Assembly: GCF_020085105.1 (NCBI RefSeq)
Contig: NC_058055.1
Location: 5,169,322-5,233,321, forward strand
From: Siniperca chuatsi
Taxonomy: Eukaryota > Chordata > Actinopteri > Centrarchiformes > Sinipercidae
DNA: 64,000 nucleotides
Direction of reading: 5' to 3'
Within the stretch, counting starts at the first letter, position 1; each line of letters starts with the position of its first letter. A program made the position numbers and the translations under genes. Of the stretch, positions 11,933-23,900 are shown one piece after another. A model generated the notes under the pieces. That model worked only from the letters and a program-made list of their open reading frames with translations. It was not told the DNA's origin and searched no databases.

Positions 11933-14900
11933 CTGCAAGAATACACCAGCAAAGATGATAAAGGAGAAAATTCTAATCTCTTCTTCAATATTCGAACAAC
12001 TAGATGCTTCAGTCAGAGCGGGGGATAACAGTAATTTTAGATTCATCCACTCTATAGAAGTATTGAGAAATAAGTGAGAGAAAAGGCATTTTTTATAGAA
12101 GCTGCAAGTTTGTGTTGGATTTTTGAGAACAGCATGTACTCACAGGCACACAGGTACTCGATCCAATCTGCACGCAGATGTGGACCTGGCAGTGCAGATA
12201 GAGCACATTCAGGTTGACGAAGGAGAATATCTGTACAGACACACGTGATGTGCTGGAGTTCCCGTTGATCAACACTTTGGTGTATGTGTTCAGGGAACAG
12301 CTGCGGAGAGGAGATGAGCAACTGAGAAAGTGACGCAGCCATTTCTTTTTTAGTCCTTGTCTGCATCTGATATGGTTGTAAATTGCGTCTAAACTGATAA
12401 TCAAATGACAATCCGAAACAATATTCAATCGTCAGTTTCAGGTTGTAATAAAACAGAACTTTCATTTCATTGCTACAAACAGTCTAAGCTGCTGTGACTC
12501 AATCGATGATACCATCAGGTGACGCGTTTTGGAACCAGCCACTGAAATTGAGTTACTTACTGCACTGACTAATTGTGCAGAGTTGTTCCTTTTCAGTGAT
12601 CATGTAAGTGACATCATCACCACATTCCATCTCTCTGCTGTTCATCTTCAGGACAAGCTCCAAACTGCACTGCACAACAGTGTACAAGGAAGATCAACTT
12701 TGAGGGCTGCTTGTCCTTTGAAGGAATAGTTCAACATTTTGGGAAATACACTTCTTCACTTTCTTGCCGAGAGTTTGATGAGAAGATGATACCACTCTCA
12801 TGTGGGCCTATGTTTGTTAAATATGAAGCTACAGCCAGGAGATGGTATGGTTAGCTTAGCTTAGCTTAGCTTAGCTTAGCGTAAATTGATTGGACTGGAA
12901 ATTGATGCTTCCAGTAACAAAACCCGCCCACCAGCACCTCTAAATCTCACTAATGAATATGTTATTTGTTCACGGTGACAGCAAGACTCCAGTTAGTCAC
13001 TGCTTGTATGGATTAAACAAACAAGATATAATGTGTTAATTAGTGAGGCGCTGGTAGGCGGATTTTGTTACGTTCGGACAGAGCTAGGCTAGCTGTTTCC
13101 CCCTGATTCCAGTCTCTATGCTAAGCTAAGCTAACCAACTGCTCAATTTAATTCTTGTTCATTTCTCGTGATATTAGCATAATTATCTCCCTTCTTGACA
13201 AAACAACCCTTTGTTTTGTCAAGATAATTATGCCGTTATGACGAGAAAACAACATTGTACTAACTCATGATCTCAAGATAGCGGACAAAATAAATGTATT
13301 TCTACCAGGGCGGTTCTTGGCTCCTGTACAAACCTATTGAATATATAGATTTGTTTTTAAATCAAACATCAATATATTAATATATGCTCATCAAGTGACC
13401 CCATGTGGGGCCCCGACCCCAAGGTTGAGATATTCTGGAGTAGTGGTAATATTATTGGTAGCGGTAATAGTATTAGTAAAATAATTAGTTATAGCTGTAA
13501 TCAAAGTGAGAGAAAATTATTTAACACGTTTGTTTCGAACTGTTGTTTTTGTTACGAGTACGTTCACACAGAACGCGAATATTACACGGCGATGAAGCGA
13601 CGTCATTGTTATTCGGAACGAGGTCGATTTGTCTGAGTTTCCGCACGGTGAATCAAGGCATCAACCAATGAACGGACGTCACGTCACAACGCCTAATGAC
13701 GGACCCGTTTGATTTAGTTTTGTCCAAAGAAGAGCAGGCCGCTTTTTAACTGTTAATGATATAGAGGGGATTTCTGCAGCAGCCGCGCAGTGAAAGCTGG
13801 TCCCAGTGAGGGAGAGAGACTCCACCTGGAGGTCTGAACAGGAACAGCTCCAACCCCAAGTGAGTTTTAGTACGAGCTGGCGCGAATCTTTTATTGAACA
13901 AGTGTCGCAACTGTTCGGGTCGCTGCCGGTAGGAATAGTTTTGATGCGAAATATTCGCAGGCGAGTACTTCCCATTTTCGTGCGGTTTATTCGTCACGCC
14001 CCTGGTGTGTAAAGGCCTAAAGAGTCAATGTATTAGTTATAATAGGCAGCTGAAATACTAATAGTAATAGACGTAGTGATAGTGCTGTAGGTAGAAGCAG
14101 ACCTGTTCTCCAGGAAGATGTAGCTGTAGTGGTCTACAGGGTTTGGGGTGGGAGTGGCCCAGCATTTGTCGATGACTACTTTAATCTGCACCGAGGAGAT
14201 GTTGAGGCTGACCTCCACCACCACAGCCTCCTCAGGGGACAAGCTGTAGTTGTGGGGCAGAGGTATTGTACCGTTCATCAGCTGCACTGTCACCTGGAAC
14301 GACCCCGAGCCCACGATGGCATCATTGATAATGTTATACCTGGAGAGACAAAACATATCTATAAAAATACAACAGGAACACAAAAAGGTTCAAATAAAAT
14401 CTGCCTGCCAACACCTCTAAAGCTCGCTAATTAAGTTTTATCTCATTTGTTTCATCTGTACAAAAACCAAAGTGTGAAAAACAACAGGTTGTTGTTTTAT
14501 GGTGGGACCAGTTGCCAGGCAACAAGCAGAGACTCCAGGGAGTTACTGGTGAGCTAGGTTACTTAGTGAGCTTTAGAGGTGCTGAGGCAGATTTTGCTAC
14601 CTTTGGACAGAGCCAGGCTAGCTGTCCCCCCTGTTCCCAGGCTTTATGCTAAGCTAAGCTAACCGTCTGCTGGCTCCAGTTACATATTTACTGTACAGAC
14701 ACGTTGAGTGGTTTCAGTCTTCTCATCCAACTCTCTGCAAGAGAGCTCAAAATGTTTGATGTGCTAATATTTCAGGCAAAAGTAAAAGCCTACTCTACGT
14801 GTGTGTTTCACTCTAATGCTTGATGTCTAATAATGCTGATAATAATGATGCCCTTTCCCCGGGCCATAAGCACACTTAACTCCGATAAGTATAGAATGAC

Positions 14901-17900
14901 CCCCCCCCCCAATATGACTGGCTTTCTAGAGCAAACCTGGATCTTGTGCAATAATCACAGTTATTCTAGTGCAATATGTACACAAATATTAAGGCAAATT
15001 ACATTGTATTTATTTGTTTTATTTATTATTTTAGAACCTGTGTTGTTGGTTGTGGTTGTTTGCTTGGCTGAGGTTGTTTTGTTGTTTTTGTGTCTTTAAA
15101 CGCACTGATACAATAAAACGCACATTTCGTTGTATCCTGTACAATGACAACAAAGGCTCTCTATTTCTATTCTGAATCAATGAGATCAGGATTTCACCGG
15201 CAATTTTCAAAGTGCAAACTGTTACATAATACAGATCTATAGTGTAGCTGCTGCTTTAAGAACTACATGTTCATTATATGAGTTAGCAGTGACAAAGTTC
15301 TATATCTGTTTATCGTATTTCTTTGGATGCATGTCAACTGCTTCTACTGCTCTGTGGCTCTTTTGAAAAATGCTAAAGCATGCTGAGTATCATGGCAGCA
15401 AGTGAAGCGTACCCCATGGAGCTGAAGTCAGCAGAGATAAGCATGCTCTTCCTGTAGGTACACATGATGGGAACCTCCAGTCGTACTCTGGGTACCTCCA
15501 CAGTTCCACTGGGTGAGGTGTACGGCTCCATGGTGTTGAACAAGGTTACAGATGCCGTGTAGTAGGTCTCATTCTAAAATACCAGATGTCGCAAGCGGTT
15601 TGGGTTATTTTTAGAGTTAATGCACTTCAGTTATAGAGACTAAATACTGGCAGGCATAGTGTCTACGAAACATATAAGAACATAGGAAAAAGCAAAAGTT
15701 TCCCAAATGCAACACTTTTTCAGAAGAAAAAAAAAAACTCACATGCACAAGCCTAGTCACACACTCATTCCAGGCCACGGTCAGCTGGGCATGGGTGGCA
15801 TTGCCTCCGTTGACGCCACACTCTGGCAAGCCCAAGTATAGGGCGCTCTCCCTGATCTTGGTCCTCAGAAGAAAATCCCTGAGAACTGTCACAGTGATGG
15901 CAGCAACCCTGCACTGGACTGTGATGGCCCCTGGCATAGAGGCATTGGTGGCAGATCTCAGGGCAGTAGTGCTAGTTGTAGGAGTTGTAATGGTGGTAGT
16001 GGGGTTGGTAACAGTGGTTGTAGGGGTAAAAGTCGTGGATGTCATTGCAGTGGTGGTGGTTGTTGGGGCAGTGGTGGTGGTTGTTGGGGCAGTGGTGGTG
16101 GTTGTTGGGGCAGTAGTGGTGATTGAAGGGGCAGTGGTGGTGGTTGTTGGGGCAGTGGTGGTGATTGAAGGGGCAGTGGTGGTGGTTGTTGGGGCAGTGG
16201 TGGTGATTGAAGGAGCAGTAGTGGTGGTTGTTGGGGCAGTGGTGGTGGTTGTTGGGGCAGTGGTGGTGATTGAAGGGGCAGTGGTGGTGGTTGTTGGGGC
16301 AGTAGTGGTGATTGAAGGAGCAGTAGTGGTGGTTGTTGGGGCAGTGGTGGTGGTTGTTGGGGCAGTGGTGGTGATTGAAGGAGCAGTAGTGGTGGTTGTT
16401 GGGGCAGTGGTGGTGGTTGTTGGGGCAGTAGTGGTGATTGAAGGGGGCAGTAGTGGTGGTTGTTGGGGCAGTAGTGGTGATTGAAGGAGCAGTAGCAGTA
16501 GTGGTGGTTGTTGGGGCAGTGGTGGTGATTGGTTGTTGGGGCAGTAGTGAAGGAGCAGTAGTGGTGGTTGTTGGGGCAGTGGTGGTGATTGAAGGAGCAG
16601 TAGTGGTGGTTGTTGGGGCAGTGGTGGTGGTTGTTGGGGCAGTAGTGGTGGTTGTTGGGGCAGTAGTGGTGCTTGTAGGGGCAGTAATAGTTGTTGTTGG
16701 GGCAGTAGTGGTGGTTGTTGGGGCAGTAGTGATGGTTGTTGGGGTAGTAGTGGTGCTTGTAGGGGCAGTAATAGTTGTTGTTGGGGCAGTAGTGGTGGTT
16801 GTTGGGGCAGTAGTGGTGGTTGTTGGGGCAGTAGTGGTGCTTGTAGGGGCAGTAATAGTTGTTGTTGGGGCAGTAGTGGTGGTTGTTGGGGCAGTAGTGG
16901 TGCTTGTAGGGGCAGTAATAGTTGTTGTTGGGGTAGTAGTGGTGGTTGTTGGGGCAGTAATAGTTGTTGTTGGGGTAGTAGTGGTGGTTGTTGGGGCAGT
17001 AGTGGTGGTTGTTGGGGTAGTAGTGGTGATTGCAGGGGCAGTAATTTCACTTGTTGATATAATGACTGGAGTAGTGGTTATAGTCATTAAAGCTGGATCA
17101 CTGGTTAGGGGTGTTATTTGAGAGAAAGGGGTAGAAAATACTGAGGTTGTCAGTGGTGGTGTCGTTGTCTCAAAGGTAGCGATTGCTGCACAAGACAAAA
17201 CACTCTGGTCACAAAATGCAAAGATATTCTGTTATTATTAAGTGCATATAATCTGTGTAAAATTCATCTTTTCCACTACCACAGTGAGACCGTACCTTGA
17301 CAGGCTCGTCCAGGCCTTTCTGGGTTGTTGTCTATAAATCCATCAAGGCAAACACATGTGTAGGAGGCCCAGGTGTTTGTACATGTAGCCCACTGGGAAC
17401 AGTCATTTTCCCCTGAAGCACATTCATTGAAATCTACAAAAAGCAAAATATTTGGCTCAATAAGTCAGGCTTTATGTTGTTCTTTAGTATTGCACTGTAG
17501 GTTCCGGGCTTGCAAATTGTTTCTACTTGATAACCAAACACAAATAAACCTCTGCATTACATTTTAGTTTGTTGACACTTGCTTGAATTTAGCAAATCTC
17601 TTGATTGCTTTTTGATACAGAGAATGTTATAGCTTTATCATGGCACAAAACAGAAAGAAACTGCTGTTCTTCATGCACAAAGAGTTGTAAAAATTCAAAT
17701 TTCCTTTAAAATTATTTCTATTCTTTTAATTTGCATTTCAATGTTATTATGCTGTTTTTTTTCTTTTTATGATTTAAATGCATTATGTAAAACACTTACT
17801 TGCCTTTGTGTATTAATTGTTGTATACAAATAAACTTGCCTTGCCTATTTTTCAAAAAAATAGTGAAAGGCAAAAAGACCAACACATTTGTAGTCCTTAT

Positions 17901-20900
17901 TTTACATCTGTGTCATTGTGGTCAGCACTTAAAGGTGTACTCCAGCAATTTTGTGTTGCACTACCACAAAGTAGGGGGACTCACAAGAGTCCTATTTAAA
18001 AATGGTCAAAACTGAAGCAGCAGAGGCGGAGATAGGTTGTCTTTTAGGCCATGGTATGGGTCGAGATTCAAAAACGTTGCATCCTACAATTCCCACAATG
18101 CAACTTCATAGCATCATTTGGTATACCCTCCTTGCCTCATAAAGCCCTACGTCTTTCAAACTTCTGCATCCAGTTTGTAACAAAGGCTTTCTGACAAGAA
18201 TTTGAGCCCAAACCAACTTGGAAAGCTCCTTTCAGAGACACAGAAGATACTATTTAACTGTTTTCACAAGCTGAGTAGTACTATCCCTGAGTAACTAAAC
18301 TAATCTTGTCGTAGAAAAGGTTTCAGTCGTAGTCATCTGGACACTGTTTTCAGAATCAAGACGTTTCGACTCCCATCCGGAAGTCATTCCACAATTGAGA
18401 ATGACTTCCAGATGGGAGCAGAAACGTCTTGATTCTGAAAACAGTGTCCAGATGACTACGACTGAAACCTTTTCTACGATAGAACACTACTGGACGAATG
18501 AGGGACTACACCGTCTAAACTAATCTTGATGTGTAAAATCAAACTAAGACTTTGCTTCTTTGTAGCACTTCTTAGGAGTTTTATACCTACCAGCCCTGGT
18601 TACATAAAACACATTGTTATAACAGAGAATAGAAAGAGACATACCATATATGCTTGTGTTGTTTTCATCCATAGTGTATTTGGTGCTGTTCATCAGGGAG
18701 TACAGCAGAGCTGTGGACACATTACTGATGTGTTGGCCTTGACTGGAGGTGAAGGTGATGATGAAGTTGACCACCACGCTCCCTGGGGAAAAGCTTCTGA
18801 TCTCAATTCTCACCTGGCCTGAATCCACCATGGCCCTCATCTCTGGAGACAGAAACTGGTAGATCTGTTGGTGACCGAGGAAACCCCCACAGTCAGAATA
18901 ACAATGGATGAGTGGATGAAACAGTAAAAACTTGTTAATTCAACTTTGTTATTTCATTGAAGTGGACATCACATTCTGTCACTGGATAATCATTGTCGTA
19001 GCACACATACCTCCTCCATAATACTCTCAGTGAGGTTTTTATAGGCCCAGCTGCTGGTGTTCTGCAGATCAGCAGTGAACTGGATGTTAGTAAGTCGCGT
19101 TGTGGCGTCAAGAGTCTGAGCATCTACAAAGAAAAGCCTTACTTGGTACAATAAACACATTTTCCACAATTAAATGTCAGCCCTCTTACCAGCCCTGGGC
19201 CTATTGGTTAAAAATGGACTCTTTTCTTCATCACACATTATAATTTTATCGCTTTACTTTTTACTCCCTGGGGTAGTATTCAGTGCTTATTTTATCTCAT
19301 TTTCAAATATCTGGGTACATCAGTTCCTTCCCCTGCGGCTCAGGAAAAATACATGTCCAGTTATCCATTTGCTAAAAAAGCAGAGTGGGAATACTTCCAC
19401 ACAGAGAAAATAAAGGTTCCTGCCATTTTGTCAACTTGGATTAATTAAAGATTTTCAGTCTGATATTTACATTTAAGCAATAGAAACAATTTAACAGCTT
19501 ATATTGTATGTCATGTTACAACTCATTATGGGTAAAGTAACAATTTACTTTAAGTTGCGAACACCACACAGCTATTCTATGCACACACAGTAGCTTCATG
19601 ACACTAGTTTATATGATAAAAAAAAAATATCCAAACGTCAAAGACACTGGAGCAATCAACTTAATTTTTGTGCACAGTTCTTACCGGTCTTGACGGATAT
19701 ATGAGTGGCATCTCCTTGGCTTCCGCAGGCATGAGGTGTGACAGTGACACTGTAGAGCTCCCCGGGCTGCAGGCCCCTCACCTCAATTGTGGTCTGACTG
19801 GTTCCCACAAAACGAATGACCTCTGACCCTTTGCTTAGAACAACATGGTAAGTCTGGTTTGTCTGAAACTGGCTGGACCAGTAGACACAGAAGGAGGTTC
19901 CAGTGACATTAGCCGACCATAAGCTGGTGATGCTGGGAGGAGCTGGAAGGTGGTGGTGGGTAGTGGGAGAGGGACAGGGACAGGGAACGTGGTTATCATT
20001 CATTCATTTTGTTTAAAGGAATAGTTTGACATTCAATGGGAAATATGCTTATTTGTTTTCTTGCCAAGAGTTACATGAAAAGATTAACACCACTCCCATG
20101 CCTGTGCGGTAAATATAAGGCTATAGCTACCAGCCAGCTGGCTTAGCTTAGCACAATGACATAAAATAGGAAATAGGGGGAAACGGCTAGCCTGGCTCTG
20201 TCCAAAAGTAACAAAATCCACCTACCAGCACCTCAGTTCAGTAATTAGACTTTATTAGACTTTATATCTCATGTGCTTATTCCTGCCCCCATTCAGGACT
20301 GTCTCATCTACTGCGTGGGAGTAATGGAGGTGGGGAGGTCAACCAGACGTACATGCCAAACCAACCAGCTGAGATGAGATGTGAGCTTTAGAGATATTGG
20401 TAGGGGGATTCTGTTACCTTTGGACAGAGACAAGCTACCTGTTCCCAGTGTTTGTGCTGAGCTAAGGTAACAGCTAATAGTGGCAGCTTCATATTTACCT
20501 TACAGGTATGAGAGTGGTATCAATCTTCTCATTTAACGCTCAGCAAAAAAGCAGAGCGTTCCCCAAAATGTCAAACTATTCCTTTAAAGATATCTACATC
20601 AGCTATGAATTTGATCAAAAGATGTAAAGTAATGACTTACACTTACACCACATTTAACTACATGTTCATCAGCACTGTTAAAATTAAATGCTTTTGACAA
20701 AATCAAATATCTCCTCTCAAAAAGTGACAAGAATTTGGACACTACACCTGCTCCTTTGGCTTGTAAATCAAGATGTGGGGATTTTAAGCTACCATGAGAT
20801 AAAAATAAAATATTTCTTACAGCATGTGGTTGTTGGCAGAGGTGACTCCACAGCTGAGCTCATGCTGGTATAAGGTGCAGAGCTTGTCCATTGCGGAGCA

Positions 20901-23900
20901 TGTGATGAATTATAAGGGACAGAGCTTGTATTACTCAGAGTTGCAGCCATGCTGGTCTCAGTGGAGTTGAAGATACCCATGGTGCTGTTGTCCGGAGGGT
21001 TCTGTGTGATGTTGGAAGCTAGGGTGTAGGTTGTGTTCATGGGTGGAAGGTAGGTAAGCGGGGGCTCTGTGGTGGTTGACACCCTGGCGTAAGCTGGAAT
21101 ACAAGTCAATGTTAAAATCAAAGCTTCTGATGCAAAATATTAAAATGTTGCCACGTTAAAACTGACCACAATTTCCTGATTCAAGCAGCTTCGACTGGCT
21201 TGAGGAACTACTTTGGCACATGTGGCAGCCTCCTATGCATCTACTTCATTTCAAGACAGTAGTTTGTTCCCTACAGGTTTGTTTGTTTGTAACAAGGCTT
21301 GCATAGCCTAATCATTTTTGCCCTAACACAATATTTCTATGTTAGTGTTTGATGAAACATTTCTCGTGATTTTTTTTATTCCAGCTCAGTCTTTGTTTCT
21401 CTATCTCCGGCTCCGGCCTTCTATGTTAGCTGCTTGAATCCCCTGTGACACTCAACCCACTATGCATCTTTTGACATGTTTGTTTAATAAATTACAAAAA
21501 ATACCAAAGAGACATGTAGCACTCACTTATGATGAATTATGAAATTGTCCACAAATACCTCTGGCTATTGTACAGACACTGAATAGAGATCTTGCTCATT
21601 TATCTGCATCAATAAATTGGCAAAGGAATTGGAAAAATATCACACTGTCTCCAACAAGGACATCATTTCCACTGGGGATGGGGGGGATCCTCATCAGTTA
21701 TTACCGTGTGCTCACATCATTTAAGCTTCACAAGTAGAAGTGAATGATTTAAAGTGAGGTTTTATGAGGTAAAAAAAAAACACAAGTGAATGCTTTGGGG
21801 GTGTTATGATTCTTACCAATTCAATTACTGTATATAGTCGATTCCCTATTTTTAAATTTACCGCTGCAGTTCAACTCACTACCATTCTTAACCACATGGT
21901 AAAACAACCGGTAAATGATCAGTTATATATATTTGCACCACATGCACACACACACAGTCTAACCTGTGCAATGGGCTCCAGGGCTGCTGGGGTCAACATC
22001 AATATATCCTTGGTGACAGGCACAATGGTAGGAGCCCACTGTGTTGTTACAGTCTGCCTGAGGGGAGCACTGATGGAGAGCAGACTGTGCACACTCATCT
22101 ACATCTGCAATTAGAAACACAGACACACTGAAATTACAATTGCATGTGTATGCTGTTGAATTAGGGTTGTTTTTGCATAAGGAGTAATAATTACAAAATG
22201 TAATGTGGAAATTGACAATAACAAATACTTTTCTGAAAAGAAATGATAACCCTTAAACATCATTTATAGGGAAAGACATTTAGACAGTAAAATTAGGGAA
22301 CCAAAGTTTCACGTAAGAATACTGTTTCTTAAAATAAAATGTGTGAGCTGGATTTGGTCTCTTGTCTTCCTTGTATCTTTAATTTAAAGGCTAAGTAATT
22401 CAGAGGTGCCCGAAAATAATAAAAGTACTTTATCACGCTGGCATAAAGTGATGAATTTAATTTGTGCCTACAGTGTAGAGAAGGAAATTAATTATCTGTA
22501 AAAGAACATTTGGAAGGCAACTTGATGTACATTTGAGTGTGTGCATTATGGCGAGCTTGTTACTGTGTCTTTTGTGCAAATGTAACAAGTATGACTGATT
22601 CATGATTGATATCTGTGTGTGGGCGTGTGTCTTTGTGCACGTGTGTGTATGCACTCGCTCTGGTGTTATTTTCCGCTATTGCAGGAAACATCCCACAGAT
22701 GACTGTCACTCAAATAGAAGTGGTGGGAGAAGGAAACTGTGGTGTGACTGAGTCATTTTTTCCTGAACACCGTGTTCTCTGCAACATGAATCATTCTCAA
22801 AACTCTACAAAAATGTCATTTCTCTAAAGGAAAAAAAAGCCCCAAGTAGCTTCACTGAGAGATGAGTGCTGCTGTACAGAACAGCCGTGTCTCCTCACCT
22901 TCCACGGTTACAGATGACACTTCCTGTATGTGTTTGAGGAGAAGATGCAGCTTTGATGTGACATTGTACAGTGAAAGAGTAAAGTTGCAGTCAATCAGCA
23001 GTGAGGTGGCAGTTCTGTAGGGATGAACAGGCCATGAGTTGAGGAAATAAACTGAAACCTGAGACTGCAGAGCTCCAGTCACCTATTAGTAAAAGAGAGA
23101 CAAAAAAGTAATCACTATGAAATTAATGTAAAAAGGAAAATCTGAAATGACTCTGAAATAGACAGGTGGATGCCTTGGTATATCTTCTACATTTTAATCA
23201 TTTAAATGTTGCTGTTTATTCGAAATAAACAGAAATACCAGAGCAAGTATTGGTAGCTGGCTAGTGGTCTTAGCAGCAAAAGTCTTAACAGCTGTAGTAG
23301 AAGCAGCATTAGTATTAGCAGTAGTATTACCATTGCTTGTAGCAATCTTGTGTGATTCAGATGGCCTCTATGCTTGGACATCAGTTGGTGGTAATCTGTC
23401 TTCACTGTCACTGTTGCATTCAAACGGTATCCTCCATTCTCAGAATAATTTGCTGAGCCTGAAAGTTAAGTTAAAAGAGTCAGTTCACCCCAATCATAAA
23501 GATATCCCGTACGTAAATTATCGGAGTGGGGAGGGCAGTTGAATCTTATGGTTCCCTTTTACGCTTTGCTAAAATTTTCAATGGACCCTTTACCTTGACT
23601 GGAAATCGAAATTATGGCAAACATAGAATAGTGTGCCCCAAACATTCCAGTCACTCTATTTTTGAGCTACTAACTGAACAGTTATTACCACTTTCAGCGA
23701 CTAAATGAAGCAGGCTCGGGCAGTAGCTCTGTGCAGCTAAAGGAAGGCTGAAATAAAATTCAAATCTGAGGTGAGAAAAAATTTAAAAGACCATAACCTG
23801 TTCTTCCAAACATATCAGACTACAGTACCCTCTCTTCAGTAAAAAGAACATACACATAACGTTCTCCTTTTTTTGCTTTTTTTGGAATCACGACCCCCCT

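Noticed and set aside
12851-12880. TTAGC repeat as an interstitial telomere tract
   Set aside because: Vertebrate telomere repeat is TTAGGG; this is an expansion of a MITE's own motif.
13679-14012. Overlapping frames of 68-98 codons near 13.7-14.0 kb
   Set aside because: They fall in a repeat-like CpG-rich block inside a umodl1 intron and show no domain or splice support.
16047-17045. Regular direct repeats resembling a CRISPR array
   Set aside because: Units are contiguous 21-mers with no spacers, coding for mucin heptads in a vertebrate gene.
15617-17050. Leu/Pro/Gln repeat protein (LLPQQP)n on the minus strand
   Set aside because: The N-terminal half is a shifted frame of the mucin array; only its C-terminal half (Thr-rich, then ZP) belongs to umodl1.
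15795-17121. Two long plus-strand open frames of Val/Gly/Ala repeats
   Set aside because: They are the antisense reading of the umodl1 mucin minisatellite; no conserved flanking sequence or splice context supports them.
23202-23423. Leucine-rich minus-strand frame as a membrane protein
   Set aside because: Its first 42 codons are umodl1 exon 4 (SEA); the Leu run is intron read-through past a GTAATA donor.
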